A DNA stretch of 64,000 bases from Bacilli bacterium (GTDB lineage: Bacteria > Bacillota_I > Bacilli_A > RF39 > UBA660), in NCBI GenBank assembly GCA_017527675.1, contig JAFXPU010000002.1, positions 70,400 through 134,399 of the forward strand, given 5' to 3'. The position numbers were made by a program, and so were the translations under genes. Numbering within the stretch: position 1 is the first letter of the stretch; each line of letters starts with the position of its first letter. Shown in pieces: positions 1 to 10,700 of the stretch. The notes below the pieces were generated by a model. The model was not told the DNA's origin, made no database searches, and worked only from the letters and a program-made list of their open reading frames with translations.

Positions 1-932
1 AATGTCATTTGCAAAGTTGGCTCATCAATACGCAAAAGTGGAAGTGGATCTTCTTGACCAACATTACATACTGTTTCACCAACAGAAATATCAGGTAATC
101 CAGCTATAGCAACAATATCTCCTGCCTCTGCATGATCTATCTCTATTCTTTTTAATCCTAAGAAACCGTATATTTTAGCAACTCTAAATTGTTTAATAGA
201 ACCATCTACACGACAACAACTAACCATTTCATTTAATTTAATTTGGCCTCTTTTAACGCGACCAATACCTATACGCCCAACAAAGTCATTATAATCTAGT
301 AAAGCTGGTTGAAATTGTAATGATCCATTAATATCAGTATCTGGTTCAGGAATATATTTAATAATCATATCAAGAATTTTTTGCATACCTTCTTCTTGAG
401 AATCAATTTCCGGTGAATATGATGATGTTCCATTAATAGCTGAACAATATACAACTGGGAAATCCAAATCTTCAATATCTGCACCTAATTCAATAAATAA
501 ATCCATTACCTCATCAATTACTTCTTTTGGTCTTGCTGAATCTTTATCTATTTTATTAACAACAACAATTGGTTTAACATGTGCTTCCATTGCTTTTTTT
601 AATACAAATTTTGTTTGAGGCATAGTACCCTCATAAGCATCTACAACAAGTAAAACACCATCAACCATATTCATGATACGTTCAACTTCTCCACCAAAAT
701 CAGCATGTCCTGGTGTATCTAGAATATTAATACGATAATCATTGTAATTAATAGCTGTTGTTTTAGCTAAAATAGTAATTCCACGTTCTCTTTCAATATC
801 ATTAGAATCCATTGCTCTTTCTTGAACTTCTTCATTTGCTCTAAAAGTTCCTGAACATTGTAATAACTTATCTACTAAAGTAGTTTTACCATGGTCTACG
901 TGAGCAATTATAGCTATATTTCTTTTCTTCAT
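1..932 (-). CDS. typA: GTP-binding translational regulator TypA/BipA (5' part, runs off window)
   Basis: Ribosome-associated translational GTPase of the EF-G/LepA group, involved in ribosome assembly and stress adaptation. Translating the minus strand from the ATG at 930-932 gives [20 protein letters not shown]: the P-loop AHVDHGKT, then the switch I region (ERERGITI), DTPGHADF (G3) and NKID (G4), followed by the start of the beta-barrel domain 2. About 310 of the usual 610 or so residues are present; the C-terminal half lies left of the window. It follows dinD by 46 bp but has its own extended -10 (TATAAT, 961-966), so separate transcription is likely. The G-domain sequence fits TypA better than EF-G or LepA. 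Confidence 0.95.
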   Translation of the reverse strand, partial: MKKRNIAIIAHVDHGKTTLVDKLLQCSGTFRANEEVQERAMDSNDIERERGITILAKTTAINYNDYRINILDTPGHADFGGEVERIMNMVDGVLLVVDAYEGTMPQTKFVLKKAMEAHVKPIVVVNKIDKDSARPKEVIDEVMDLFIELGADIEDLDFPVVYCSAINGTSSYSPEIDSQEEGMQKILDMIIKYIPEPDTDINGSLQFQPALLDYNDFVGRIGIGRVKRGQIKLNEMVSCCRVDGSIKQFRVAKIYGFLGLKRIEIDHAEAGDIVAIAGLPDISVGETVCNVGQEDPLPLLRIDEPTLQMT

Positions 933-960
933 ATTTATACACTTCCTAACAACCTTAGGT

Positions 961-969
961 ATTATAACA
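961..969 (-). promoter_or_regulatory. candidate extended -10 promoter for typA
   Basis: Read on the minus strand, the gap between dinD and typA contains TGTTATAAT, a perfect -10 hexamer with the extended TG element, about 30 bp upstream of the typA start. No good -35 box is visible at 17 bp, which is tolerated for extended -10 promoters. Sequence match only. Confidence 0.45.
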
Positions 970-978
970 TATTTATCC

Positions 979-1797
979 TTATTTTAAAACACTTTTTTTA
1001 TCTTTATTTGACATTTTTAAATCATTAATTGAACTTTTAGGAGTAGGTAATTCTTCCGGCATCGTACCTCCCATATCTTTAATAGCCTTTCTGACCTTTC
1101 TACCAATCTCAAAATGCGTATCACAAGCTTTATATTCATTATCAACTTTATCCCGTTTTAATTTATCATCCGTTTGCACAATTCTAAATAAATTATTAGC
1201 TAGTTCAGTACTTTCCATATGATCTAAAATATCTTCACGATATCTCAAATCTTTTCTTTTGGCTATATCATCAGCAGTCTCTCCATTATATAATCCCTTA
1301 TAACCTGCATTGGTAAATCTAGCCATATCTTTTACTCCACATCTTATAGCCGTTTGATTTAAACCTAAATTACCTTTTCTAACTCTTTTTCTTATTTCTA
1401 TTCTTTTCTCATCTTCAGACAAATTTTCTAATATTTCTTGCTTACGGGTTTGAATGGCAAAATAAGTTTGTGCAAGTGCTATTACTTTCTTTCTTGAGTC
1501 ACCATTTTGGGCAATCAGATAACATGCATATCTGGACAGTTTATAATCTAATATCATCATTCTAGCATTATTCCCTACTTTTAACTCCTTGTCCAATTGG
1601 ACAAAGTGTTCAAGATGATCATTATTACTATAATTACATGAAAACATTGATTTTTTTATTACCATTTTAAATTTACGCCATTCTTTATACTCTAATACTT
1701 TTTGTAGTTCCCTTGCATACCAATACTCATTTCCTATTTCATCAGTATGTTTTATTTGTTCAAAAATTGTTTCAGCATATTGTTCAATATTTTCCAT
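979..1797 (-). CDS. dinD: DinD-like DNA damage-inducible protein
   Basis: A 272-residue protein resembling E. coli DinD along its length. Recognisable blocks are the N-terminal BRO-N-like segment (YWYARELQKVLEYKEWRKF, about residues 26-44), then LSRYACYLIAQNGD and QTYFAIQTRKQE at about 88-120. The family has been linked to inhibiting RecA-driven strand exchange and is SOS-controlled in E. coli. The C-terminus is rich in Lys/Arg and repeats helical charged segments. No Firmicutes-type LexA box (GAAC...GTTC) is seen in the 70 bp upstream, so SOS control here is unproven. It is divergent from the nuclease gene and lies 46 bp before typA. Accessory distribution of the family suggests horizontal acquisition, but base composition does not stand out. 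Confidence 0.8.
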   Translation of the reverse strand: MENIEQYAETIFEQIKHTDEIGNEYWYARELQKVLEYKEWRKFKMVIKKSMFSCNYSNNDHLEHFVQLDKELKVGNNARMMILDYKLSRYACYLIAQNGDSRKKVIALAQTYFAIQTRKQEILENLSEDEKRIEIRKRVRKGNLGLNQTAIRCGVKDMARFTNAGYKGLYNGETADDIAKRKDLRYREDILDHMESTELANNLFRIVQTDDKLKRDKVDNEYKACDTHFEIGRKVRKAIKDMGGTMPEELPTPKSSINDLKMSNKDKKSVLK

Positions 1798-1903
1798 AAT
1801 TAACTCCTCCTACTTATATTATTATTGTTTTTTTCTTGATTTCCTTTTTTTATGAAAAAATATTATAAAAATGTATTATAATATTTTTAGAGGTTGTGAT
1901 AAT

Positions 1904-2485
1904 TTGAAAAAAATATTATTATTTATTTTTATCTTTTTATTATTAATTTGTAATATAAATGCTATTAATATAAAAGAAGATAAAATAAAAGTTAGTTTAA
2001 ATAAATGTATCGACGGGGATACTGCTAGATTTAATTATCAAGATGAAACTATAAAGGTAAGATTTTTGGCAATTAACTCACCCGAATTACAACATGAAAA
2101 GCAATTAGAAGAACCATATGCTATGGATGCTAAAAACTATACCTGTGATGAATTAAAAAATGCCAAAGAAATATATTTAGAATTTGATCCTAACTCCGAT
2201 ATTCAAGATAAATATGATAGATACCTAGCCTGGGTATTTGTAGATAATAACTTGCTACAAGAAAAAATAATCGAAAAAGGATATGCTAAAGTAGCATACC
2301 TATATGGTGATTATAAATATACAAATATCTTAAAAGAAAAACAAAAAATAGCTAAAAAGAACAAACTAGGAATATGGAAAGATAACAATGATTTAAATTA
2401 TTACTATTTATTAGTTACAATAACAATAATAATAATTATATTTATATCTCTATTAATACTTAGTCTATTTATTAAAAAGAAATAA
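1904..2485 (+). CDS. membrane-anchored thermonuclease (SNase-like)
   Basis: Staphylococcal-nuclease-fold enzyme, predicted to act outside the membrane on DNA or RNA. I choose the TTG at 1904 because an AGAGG ribosome site (1889-1893) sits 10 bases upstream and the product then begins with a clean signal peptide (KKILLFIFIFLLLICNINA). An ATG at 1871 in frame would add 11 polar residues and lacks a ribosome site. SNase motifs follow in order: CIDGDTA (metal ligand Asp), KVRFLAINSPE (active Arg; Asn instead of Asp at the site equivalent to nuclease D40, common in homologues), and DKYDRYLAWVFV (second Arg). The C-terminus ends in a hydrophobic segment (about 20 residues) plus KKK, so the mature enzyme should be tethered on the cell surface. 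The gene is head-on to its neighbours. A role in scavenging nucleotides from environmental DNA is inference. Confidence 0.85.
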   Translation: MKKILLFIFIFLLLICNINAINIKEDKIKVSLNKCIDGDTARFNYQDETIKVRFLAINSPELQHEKQLEEPYAMDAKNYTCDELKNAKEIYLEFDPNSDIQDKYDRYLAWVFVDNNLLQEKIIEKGYAKVAYLYGDYKYTNILKEKQKIAKKNKLGIWKDNNDLNYYYLLVTITIIIIIFISLLILSLFIKKK

Positions 2486-2517
2486 AAAACTTCAAGTTTA
2501 ATTACTTGAAGTTTTTT
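2484..2517. terminator. bidirectional intrinsic terminator
   Basis: Inverted repeat AAAAAACTTCAAG / CTTGAAGTTTTTT with an 8-base loop, at the converging ends of the nuclease gene and the giant surface-protein frame. A-tract on one side and T-tract on the other make it usable from both strands. Confidence 0.85.
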
Positions 2518-2529
2518 ATTTATGTTTTT

Positions 2530-5500
2530 TTAGTAATTATACATTTCTCTTGGAACTAAAGTATATGGATTTGATTTACTACCTGATCCATTATATATAT
2601 TTGAATCAAATACTAGGATAGGTCGTACATATTCAGCTCCAGATCCTGTTTCCCAAACATTATTTCTATTACCTTTCATACCAATGTTTCCAACTGAATT
2701 ATGATAATCATAGTAATCATATAACATTCTATGAATGCCAAATGAATAATTTGTAGCACTGGTATAAACATAACCACGTGACGCAATCCAATAATTTGCA
2801 TATTCAGTTGATCCATGTGGTTTTGCTGATAAATCATCTGTTGTACAATTGTTATTTTGACAATATGCCAATACAACCAATGTATGATCAGTTGCATATC
2901 CTAAATCTCCACCACCATCTGGTTCACTTGGATTACAACTTTCACCAGTTGAACATGACCATGGAACATTATAGTTTGAACCATCATATGCTCTTGTAGA
3001 AACAAGATTTTCTGTTGTTGTTGATGAATCATATCCAAAATGTCTTGATCCTGATGTATAACTACTGCTTTCATACTGAGCTGCTATTTCATTCAATACT
3101 TGAACACCCATTTTATATCCTTTATTTCCTTTTAAACATACAAACGTACTAGATAATTCATCAGAAATTGCATCAAATGTTCCATCAGAATTAATTCTAA
3201 TTACACGCCATAATGTTAACTCATTAGGAAATATAGTATTGCTACTATCACATCCAGTTTTATTTACATCTGTCGTAAATGACGTTGTTGGTGGTGTATA
3301 GCTTACATAATCTCCGACACTTATATAGTGTGCGTATAATGTTTTATTTTCAGCTAAATCCCATCTTCCTGATAATGTGTATTCTGAAACATCACCATCA
3401 GATGTATATAAATCCCCGTACTCTGTTACTACCCTATAGCCGCCTGTTGCAGAAGTAAACCAACCTATAAATAATGAATCGGCTTTTGATGCTGTTGGTA
3501 TTGTTCCTGGAGTTGAATTTCTTACACCTGTATACACATTTACTGAATTCTTTCGAGTGTATAATGTTCCAGTTCCAGATAAAGTTCCACCATTTGCATC
3601 AAATGTTATAGCTGCATTATTAATTCTATGTGATACACAACTACTTTCTGCAGCAGCATAATTACCATTAGCAGTAACACTTGCTTTTACGTAGTATTGG
3701 CCTACATTAGCTGGTGCAGTCCCAGCAGCACTAGCTCCATCTGATGTTGAAGTTTTTGTTGTACAACTACTATTTGTGTAATATGTATATGTTATTGTTC
3801 CACCTGTTGCTGGTGTTAATGTTGCAGTATTAGCACTTATAGCACTTCCAGTATATATTGCTGTTTTTGCACTTAATGTTAATTTTGTAATGTTAATTGT
3901 GTATGTTGCATCTTTTGTAGCACCAGAATTACTATCCGTTGCTGTTATAACTATTGAATAACTTCCACCCGCTTTACTTGCAGGTATTGTTATTACTCCA
4001 GCACTTGATACCGTTATATCAGAAGTTCCAGATTTTTTAGCATATGTATATGTTCCAGTTCCATTTGTCGCAGCAGTTACATTTGCTGTTTGAGCACTTG
4101 AACTAAATGATTTCTTTATAATTTGATTATTAAATACTAATGCATTAGGTATCCAACGCGCATATAATGTTGTTGCCGTTTTTTTATCATAATTTCTTGC
4201 TGATGTTAAATTTGCATTATAGTATTTTGTTCCGCCACTATCTGCTGCAGTATCATAATATCCTTGGAATGTATAGCCTGCTCTTGTTGGAGCAGATACA
4301 CTTATTGTTGGCATTGCATATCCATATCCAGCATATAATGTTGAACTTTGTCCTCCAGTACCGTTATTAACACTAAATGATACAGGATACTTTTTGATTA
4401 TCCATGTTTGCGTTGGAGATGTACTATCAAGTGTTGAATATGAATTATTATTATTTATTTCATATAACGTTGTTGGTAATGTAATAGTTACTGTTGAAAG
4501 TGATGGATATGTTTGAGGGGTTTTTAATTTTTCTAATGATGATATACTTGTTAGCATATAATTAGCATTTGTAACATTACTCATATCAAAACTACTTAAA
4601 TCCAGTATTTGTAATGAACTGCACATATTAAACATATATGTCATGTTTGTTACTTTGGATGTATCAAAATGACTTACATCCAAGCTTGTTAAGGAAGAAC
4701 AACCATCAAACATATACTGCATATCTATTACGTTGGATGTATCCCAGTTACTTACATCTAAACTTGTTAAGGAAGAACGATCAGTAAATATATGATTCAT
4801 ATACACAACCTTTGATGTATTAAATTGGCTTACATCTAAGTCTGCTAACGATGTACAAATTTGAAACATAGCATGCATATCTATTACGTTAGATGTATCC
4901 CAGTTACTTACATCTAAACTTGTTAATGATATACATTGATTAAACATTAAAGACATATTTGTTACATGAGATGTATCAAAATGACTTACATCCAAACTTG
5001 TTAAGGAAGAACAACCAGAAAACATGTGCTGCATATCTATTACGCTGGATGTATCCCAATTACTTACATCTAAACTCGTTAAGGAAGAACAACCAGAAAA
5101 CATGTGCTGCATATCTATTACGCTGGATGTATCCCAATTACTTACATCTAAACTCGTTAAGGAAGAACAACCAGAAAACATGCTACCCATATTTAACACC
5201 TTAGACGTATCAAAATGACTGACGTCTAAAGTTGTTAAAGAAATGTCACTATAAAACATACCATTCATATTCGTTACCTTAGACGAATTATATTTTGATA
5301 AGTCAATGGTTGTCAATGACTTTAATTGTGAAAACATATTTGATGCATTTTCATTTAAATATACTACAGCACCATCACTCCACCAATATATTGTTCCATT
5401 ATCATACCACATGTATATTGGTACAACAGAGTCACTTGTTGATACAATATGATCGGATGTCATATTTGCAGCTGTTGGAGCTGTTGTAGATTTTTGAATT

Positions 5501-7587
5501 GCAGTTATATTATTATCATTTAAAGTATAAACAGCACTGGAATTACCAGCTAATTGTTTCATTTTAGCATTAACATTTTTTCCAATATCAAATGTTGCTG
5601 TTTTATATACCCATCCAGCATATAATGTTGTATTTGCTGTTTTATTATATGTTCTAGCTGATGTACCATCAGCATTATAATATTTAGTTCCTTGAGTGTA
5701 ATCTGCATTATCATACCAGCCCATAAATAGGTAATTTGTTTTAGTTGGAGCTGTTGTATTTATTGCTGGCATATTAGCACCATATGTAGCTGTTACATTT
5801 GCACTTTGGCCACCTGTACCCCCATTTTTATTGAATAATACTGTATAAGTATTAGCCTTCCAGCCTGCATATAATGTTGTTGATGATGCTTTATCCCAAT
5901 TTCTTGCGCTTGTACCATCGGCATTATAGTACTTTTTAGCGCCTGATGCAGCATAATTGGCATTATCATACCAGCCCATAAATGTATAGCCTGTTCTTGT
6001 TGGAGCTGTTGTGCTGATTGCTGGCATTGGTGAATCGTATGTTGCTGTTACATTTGCACTTTGTCCACCAGTTCCGCCATTTGGACTAAATGAAATAGTA
6101 TATGTATTTGCAGTCCATTTAGCTTTTAATTTATATGTGTTATTTACAGTTGAATGATTTACGGATGTATCAATGTAAGTAGTAGCAGTTGATCCTCTTT
6201 CAAGTTTCATACCACTTATTTGAATATCTGAACTTCCAGCTGTATTACCAAAGTATATATTGGTTCTTTCATTCTTTAATCTAGCATTATTTTCTCCAGC
6301 TGTATCACCTGCAACACCATTAAATGTCATAGTATATCTAGTCCAATTGTTTGTTAAAGTAAATGTTGCCTCTTTATATGGAGTATCATTACCAACTTTA
6401 ATAACAAGTGAACCAGTTCCTTTTGCCCATACAGATACTGTATAAGTTTGGCCACTTGCTAAAGGAACATTACCTTGGAAAATATATTTAGTTGCAGTTG
6501 ATGAATTTGCTGGTATATTTATATATTTAGTAATAGCATTGGATGGTGAATCACTAATTGTCACAGCAGTTGCACCTGTAGAATTTGAATTCCAATATCC
6601 TCTATAACCATTACTGTTTGCTTTAATTGTTGGACTAGCTGTATTATATAGCAAGTTAGCATTAATATTAACACTTGCTTGATTATTTAGATTATTAGTA
6701 CCATCTGTCCATCCAGCAAATGTGTAACCTGTTTTTGAATATCCATTAGCTGTTAATGCTGTTGCTGTACCATAGTTAATTGTTTGATTAGCTGTTGAAC
6801 CGCTAGTACTTCCATTTCCATCAAATGTTACTATATAATCTGTTGGTCGCCATTGAGCATATAAATCAACTATTCCACCTGGCTCTTTAGTGAAATTTGA
6901 AACACTTTGAGCTTCAGTATAAAGTGTACTAGATCCTGGAGCATTCAAATTCCATGCAACAAATTCATAATTTGTTCTTGTGAATGCATTTGGTGTTAAA
7001 GTTGATGCTGTATTAAAGCTCATTGCTTGATTATTCATTGTTCCAGAACCATTATTAGCATTAAATCTAACATACCAAGTATTTGCTGTCCAATGTGCAT
7101 AATAAGTTGTATCAGAAGCAGGTACAGCAGTTGAATTTGTAACTTGTGTTCCACCTGATGTTGCAGTATACCAACCATTAAATGTATACCCTAATCTTGT
7201 AACAGGATCTGGATTACTTAAGGTGTTTCCGTAAGTATATACTTTAGTAATCTTTAAATTTTTCATATATGATGTTTTAGCAAATACTGTATCATCACCA
7301 CGATAGTCAGCTTTACCCATACGAAGAGTTTTAGTAGCTTGACCTGATGCAGCTGAATAAGTACCACTCATACTTATACTTGTATTTGAACCCGTTACTG
7401 TTAAAGTATATACTTTAGTAGATGCTGTCCATGTAAATGTATAAGTTAATGCCTTATTCATTGTTCCAATAGCTGTATCAGATACATCATCTACTGCATT
7501 ACTACCCATATATATTCTAAATTTATTATCCGTATTTATTTCAATATTTAATGTTTTAGCACCATCATTATAGTTACCAATTACCAA
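2530..7587 (-). CDS. C-terminal part of giant InlB-B-repeat/BspA-like surface protein (separated by in-frame stop)
   Basis: This frame is open from 7749 down to 2530 and is in the same frame as the 4,309-codon gene upstream; only one TAA (7750-7752) divides them. The first ATG after the stop is at 7585-7587, with no signal peptide or clear ribosome site, so independent function is doubtful. Order of domains: a ConA/LamG-like stretch near the start; several InlB B-repeats (Listeria-Bacteroides repeat, GYTFxGWY...LYAxW); a galactose-binding/CBM-like insert (about 6670-6130, begins NLLYNTAS); more InlB B-repeats; ten 26-residue BspA/DUF285-type repeats (about 5330-4540, unit LTSLDVSNWDTSxVIDMxxMF); another B-repeat and Ig-like modules; and a C-terminal domain (about 3310-2530) with LWRVI, YWIASR and VRPIL motifs resembling the DUF6273 type. 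No LPxTG anchor is present. It is likely the distal half of an adhesin. Confidence 0.8.
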   Translation of the reverse strand: MVIGNYNDGAKTLNIEINTDNKFRIYMGSNAVDDVSDTAIGTMNKALTYTFTWTASTKVYTLTVTGSNTSISMSGTYSAASGQATKTLRMGKADYRGDDTVFAKTSYMKNLKITKVYTYGNTLSNPDPVTRLGYTFNGWYTATSGGTQVTNSTAVPASDTTYYAHWTANTWYVRFNANNGSGTMNNQAMSFNTASTLTPNAFTRTNYEFVAWNLNAPGSSTLYTEAQSVSNFTKEPGGIVDLYAQWRPTDYIVTFDGNGSTSGSTANQTINYGTATALTANGYSKTGYTFAGWTDGTNNLNNQASVNINANLLYNTASPTIKANSNGYRGYWNSNSTGATAVTISDSPSNAITKYINIPANSSTATKYIFQGNVPLASGQTYTVSVWAKGTGSLVIKVGNDTPYKEATFTLTNNWTRYTMTFNGVAGDTAGENNARLKNERTNIYFGNTAGSSDIQISGMKLERGSTATTYIDTSVNHSTVNNTYKLKAKWTANTYTISFSPNGGTGGQSANVTATYDSPMPAISTTAPTRTGYTFMGWYDNANYAASGAKKYYNADGTSARNWDKASSTTLYAGWKANTYTVLFNKNGGTGGQSANVTATYGANMPAINTTAPTKTNYLFMGWYDNADYTQGTKYYNADGTSARTYNKTANTTLYAGWVYKTATFDIGKNVNAKMKQLAGNSSAVYTLNDNNITAIQKSTTAPTAANMTSDHIVSTSDSVVPIYMWYDNGTIYWWSDGAVVYLNENASNMFSQLKSLTTIDLSKYNSSKVTNMNGMFYSDISLTTLDVSHFDTSKVLNMGSMFSGCSSLTSLDVSNWDTSSVIDMQHMFSGCSSLTSLDVSNWDTSSVIDMQHMFSGCSSLTSLDVSHFDTSHVTNMSLMFNQCISLTSLDVSNWDTSNVIDMHAMFQICTSLADLDVSQFNTSKVVYMNHIFTDRSSLTSLDVSNWDTSNVIDMQYMFDGCSSLTSLDVSHFDTSKVTNMTYMFNMCSSLQILDLSSFDMSNVTNANYMLTSISSLEKLKTPQTYPSLSTVTITLPTTLYEINNNNSYSTLDSTSPTQTWIIKKYPVSFSVNNGTGGQSSTLYAGYGYAMPTISVSAPTRAGYTFQGYYDTAADSGGTKYYNANLTSARNYDKKTATTLYARWIPNALVFNNQIIKKSFSSSAQTANVTAATNGTGTYTYAKKSGTSDITVSSAGVITIPASKAGGSYSIVITATDSNSGATKDATYTINITKLTLSAKTAIYTGSAISANTATLTPATGGTITYTYYTNSSCTTKTSTSDGASAAGTAPANVGQYYVKASVTANGNYAAAESSCVSHRINNAAITFDANGGTLSGTGTLYTRKNSVNVYTGVRNSTPGTIPTASKADSLFIGWFTSATGGYRVVTEYGDLYTSDGDVSEYTLSGRWDLAENKTLYAHYISVGDYVSYTPPTTSFTTDVNKTGCDSSNTIFPNELTLWRVIRINSDGTFDAISDELSSTFVCLKGNKGYKMGVQVLNEIAAQYESSSYTSGSRHFGYDSSTTTENLVSTRAYDGSNYNVPWSCSTGESCNPSEPDGGGDLGYATDHTLVVLAYCQNNNCTTDDLSAKPHGSTEYANYWIASRGYVYTSATNYSFGIHRMLYDYYDYHNSVGNIGMKGNRNNVWETGSGAEYVRPILVFDSNIYNGSGSKSNPYTLVPREMYNY
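4540..5330 (-). repeat. tandem 26-residue (78-bp) BspA/DUF285-type repeats
   Basis: About ten units of 78 bp encode the pattern LTSLDVSxxDTSxVxxMxxMFxxCSS. Two consecutive units are identical: bases 5000-5104 match 5078-5182 exactly over 105 bp at a 78-bp offset, while other units have diverged. This indicates recent unit duplication inside an older array. BspA-type repeats are known in surface proteins that bind host proteins. Confidence 0.9.
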
Positions 7588-7749
7588 ATATCTATTTTTA
7601 GTTGTTGCAGGTTGATATACACCAGTAATTGTGAAATCATTATCCCAATCAATTAGGTAACCAGTGTCCTCATATTCACCAGCAGTATTATATGTTGAAT
7701 TTACTGTATTGCGATAATCATATGTAATTGTATATTTATTTGCTGTCCA

Positions 7750-10700
7750 TTATGCTGTTGCTGTAGCACCAAATGTTGATGCATTATAAGCAACATTAGC
7801 TGTATAGCTTGCACCCGCAGCATAATTAGTTGAACCTATCTTCCAACTACTCCAAGAATGTCCTGTTTTTGTAAATCCATTTGTTGCTAAATTTACTGAT
7901 TGATTACTTGTTGTAGTTGAATTAGTATTCATATATACTGTTTTAGTTGTATTAGCTGTACTACCACCAGTATGTGAATTACCAGCATAAGTAATTGTTA
8001 ATACGCGACTATAAACACCATAATATGTTAAATTTGTTTCATTATATGTTGGAGTTACTGTTCCGGTTGCCGTTGTTGAAGCAGCAACATCAGCAGTTGT
8101 TGCCGTAGTATCTGCTCTATAACCTAAAGCTGTCCAATTAGATATTGCAGTCAATTTTGGAGCAGTTACAGCAGTTATTTTATCCGTTTTATATGGATTA
8201 TATTTTTGTTCTATATTAGAACTTGTAGCTTTATTAACACCTGATTTAAATGTAACATTACGTTTAAATACAGCATATAATTTAACTGTTGCACCACTTG
8301 TTGATGATAAATTTGTTACACTTTGACCATCTGTATATGTTACAGTAGTTCCATCTTGAGTTGTTGACCAACCAGCAAATGTCCATCCATTAGGTGCAGT
8401 TCCACCTAATGCTGCATATGTTGTTAAGGCCTTACTTGCATCATATGTATGTGACGAAGTTGTTGTAAATTTAGTAGTACCTGCTGTTGTTGAGTTATTA
8501 CCTTGATAATATTCAACAGTGTACTCAATTGGAATCCATCTTGCATACAATGTTGTATCACTTGCTTTATTCCAAGTTCTTGCACTTGCGCCAGCAGCTG
8601 TATAGTATTGTGTTCCACCTGTAGCTGCAGATGTATCATACCAACCACCAAATGTATATCCTTCTTTTGTTGGAGCTGTTGTGCTTATTGTTGGCATTGT
8701 TGAACCATATGTTGCTGTTACATTTGTACTTTGTCCGCCAGTTCCACCATTTGGACTAAATGATACTGTGTATGTATTTGCTGTCCAGTTTGCTGTTAAT
8801 GTAGTTGCACCAGCACCATAAGTAAATACTTGAGATGCATTTTCAGGTGTACCATTTGTTGCATCAAACATATTAGAATAAGCAACATACCATGTTACTG
8901 GATTAGAACTTGTTGCCGCTGTTCCATTTAAGTATACATGACCTAAAGATGAGAATGTACCAGTTGAACCACATTGATGTTTATAAATATACACTTCAAA
9001 TTCGCCAGTTCCAGCCGTTGGAGTTAACCACTCTATTGTTCTACCATCTCCAGTTGCATTTGAAGCATATTGAATACTATATCCTACTGGAATCTTAGCT
9101 ACTATTACATGATAGAATAATGCATTGGCATAAGAAGCCGTATTTTGATAATATCCACCTAATCCAGGAGATGCAGTTCCAGCTGTAGTTATTTGAATCA
9201 TCTTAGAAGCATTTAACATTGGATCATCACTTGATTTATCTATTCTTGTATGTGTAACTGTTCCATTTTGAGAATTATTATATACAACCATGCTATTTGA
9301 TGATGATGTAAATGTTTCATCATTATATTTTGGCGTACCATATTTTGTTACAATACCACTACCTGATTTTGTCCAACCAGTAAATGTATAACCAGTTCTT
9401 GTTGGAAGTGGTAACACTTTTAATGAATTATAATCTTGTGTATATGTTGTATTTGATGTACTTCCATTGAAACTTCCACCATTTGGTTTAACAGTAAGTG
9501 TATATTGATTAACTATCCATTTTGCATATAATGTTGCACTGGCAGTTGGTTTATATTTACCACTTGTTAAAGTTACAGCAGTAGTTAAGGCTTCATTTGT
9601 ATACCAGCCATCAAATGTATATCCTGTTCTTGTTGGTGTTGGTAAAGTAAATGAATTACCTGTCATTGTAACAACACTTGCTGGTGTTACTGAACCACCA
9701 TTTGTTTCAAATGTTGTTTTATAGAATACTTTACTTGAAGTAGTTCTATTTCCAGCCGCATCTTGTACAGCTAAATACCAAGTTCCACCATCATCAACTG
9801 TCTTTGTTTGAGTTGTACTTGTTGCACTTGTGATAGTTGTATAAGTAACGTTTGTTGATGTTGGATTTGATTTACCAAAGTAATATCTTGTTACACCTGT
9901 ATTATCACCCATTGTTAATGTTGCTGTTTGAGATACCGCAACATTATTTGTTGATGTAATTGTTGCGGTTGATGGTACAGTTGTATCAACTTTAGAAATT
10001 GTTACTTCCTTATAAGCAGTATTTCCAGCATCATCAATTACCCATACATAATATTTTTGATTTGCTTTTAAATCACCAATTCTTCTTGTTAAATCAACTG
10101 ATGTTGCATGGGTTAAATTATCAATTCTAGCCCATAAATTAACTGTTGAAGTAACATTTCCACTTGGTCCTGGGATACCACCACTATAAGCCTTATAAGC
10201 ACCTATAGCATACCACCAGCTTGATCCAATAGAACCATCTATTAATGTATGTGTATTAGTACTTGATAAAGCTAATCCACCCCAACTATTTCCAGTCCAA
10301 TCAACATGAACTGCAGAATAACCTGTAACTGAATTTGTAGTTGTTACTGGATCACTTGTTTGAATCCATCTATTATATTGAGTAGCTGATACATTAGGAT
10401 ATTGTAACAAGAATTCCCAGTTAGTTGTATTTTTATAATTTGCAATATTTCCTAATACTGAATATTTATCCACTGTATTACTTGTTTTTGCTTCAGCACC
10501 ACTACTTGCACTACTATATAATACACTACCCCAGTGAGTATTATGATGGAATACTCTAGCCCATGCTGCATTTAATTCATACTTAGTTTCTGTTGTTGTT
10601 TCAACAGTTGATACTACTGGTATCCATTCTGTTGGTGCAGTAGTAGATGTCGTTATATTATATCCTACTATTCCCGAACCAGCATCTGTTGCATTAAAAT

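Noticed and set aside
4959-5218. Plus-strand open frames over the BspA-type repeats
   Set aside because: They are shadows: the minus-strand frame has the domain pattern, and the repeat makes other frames open by chance.
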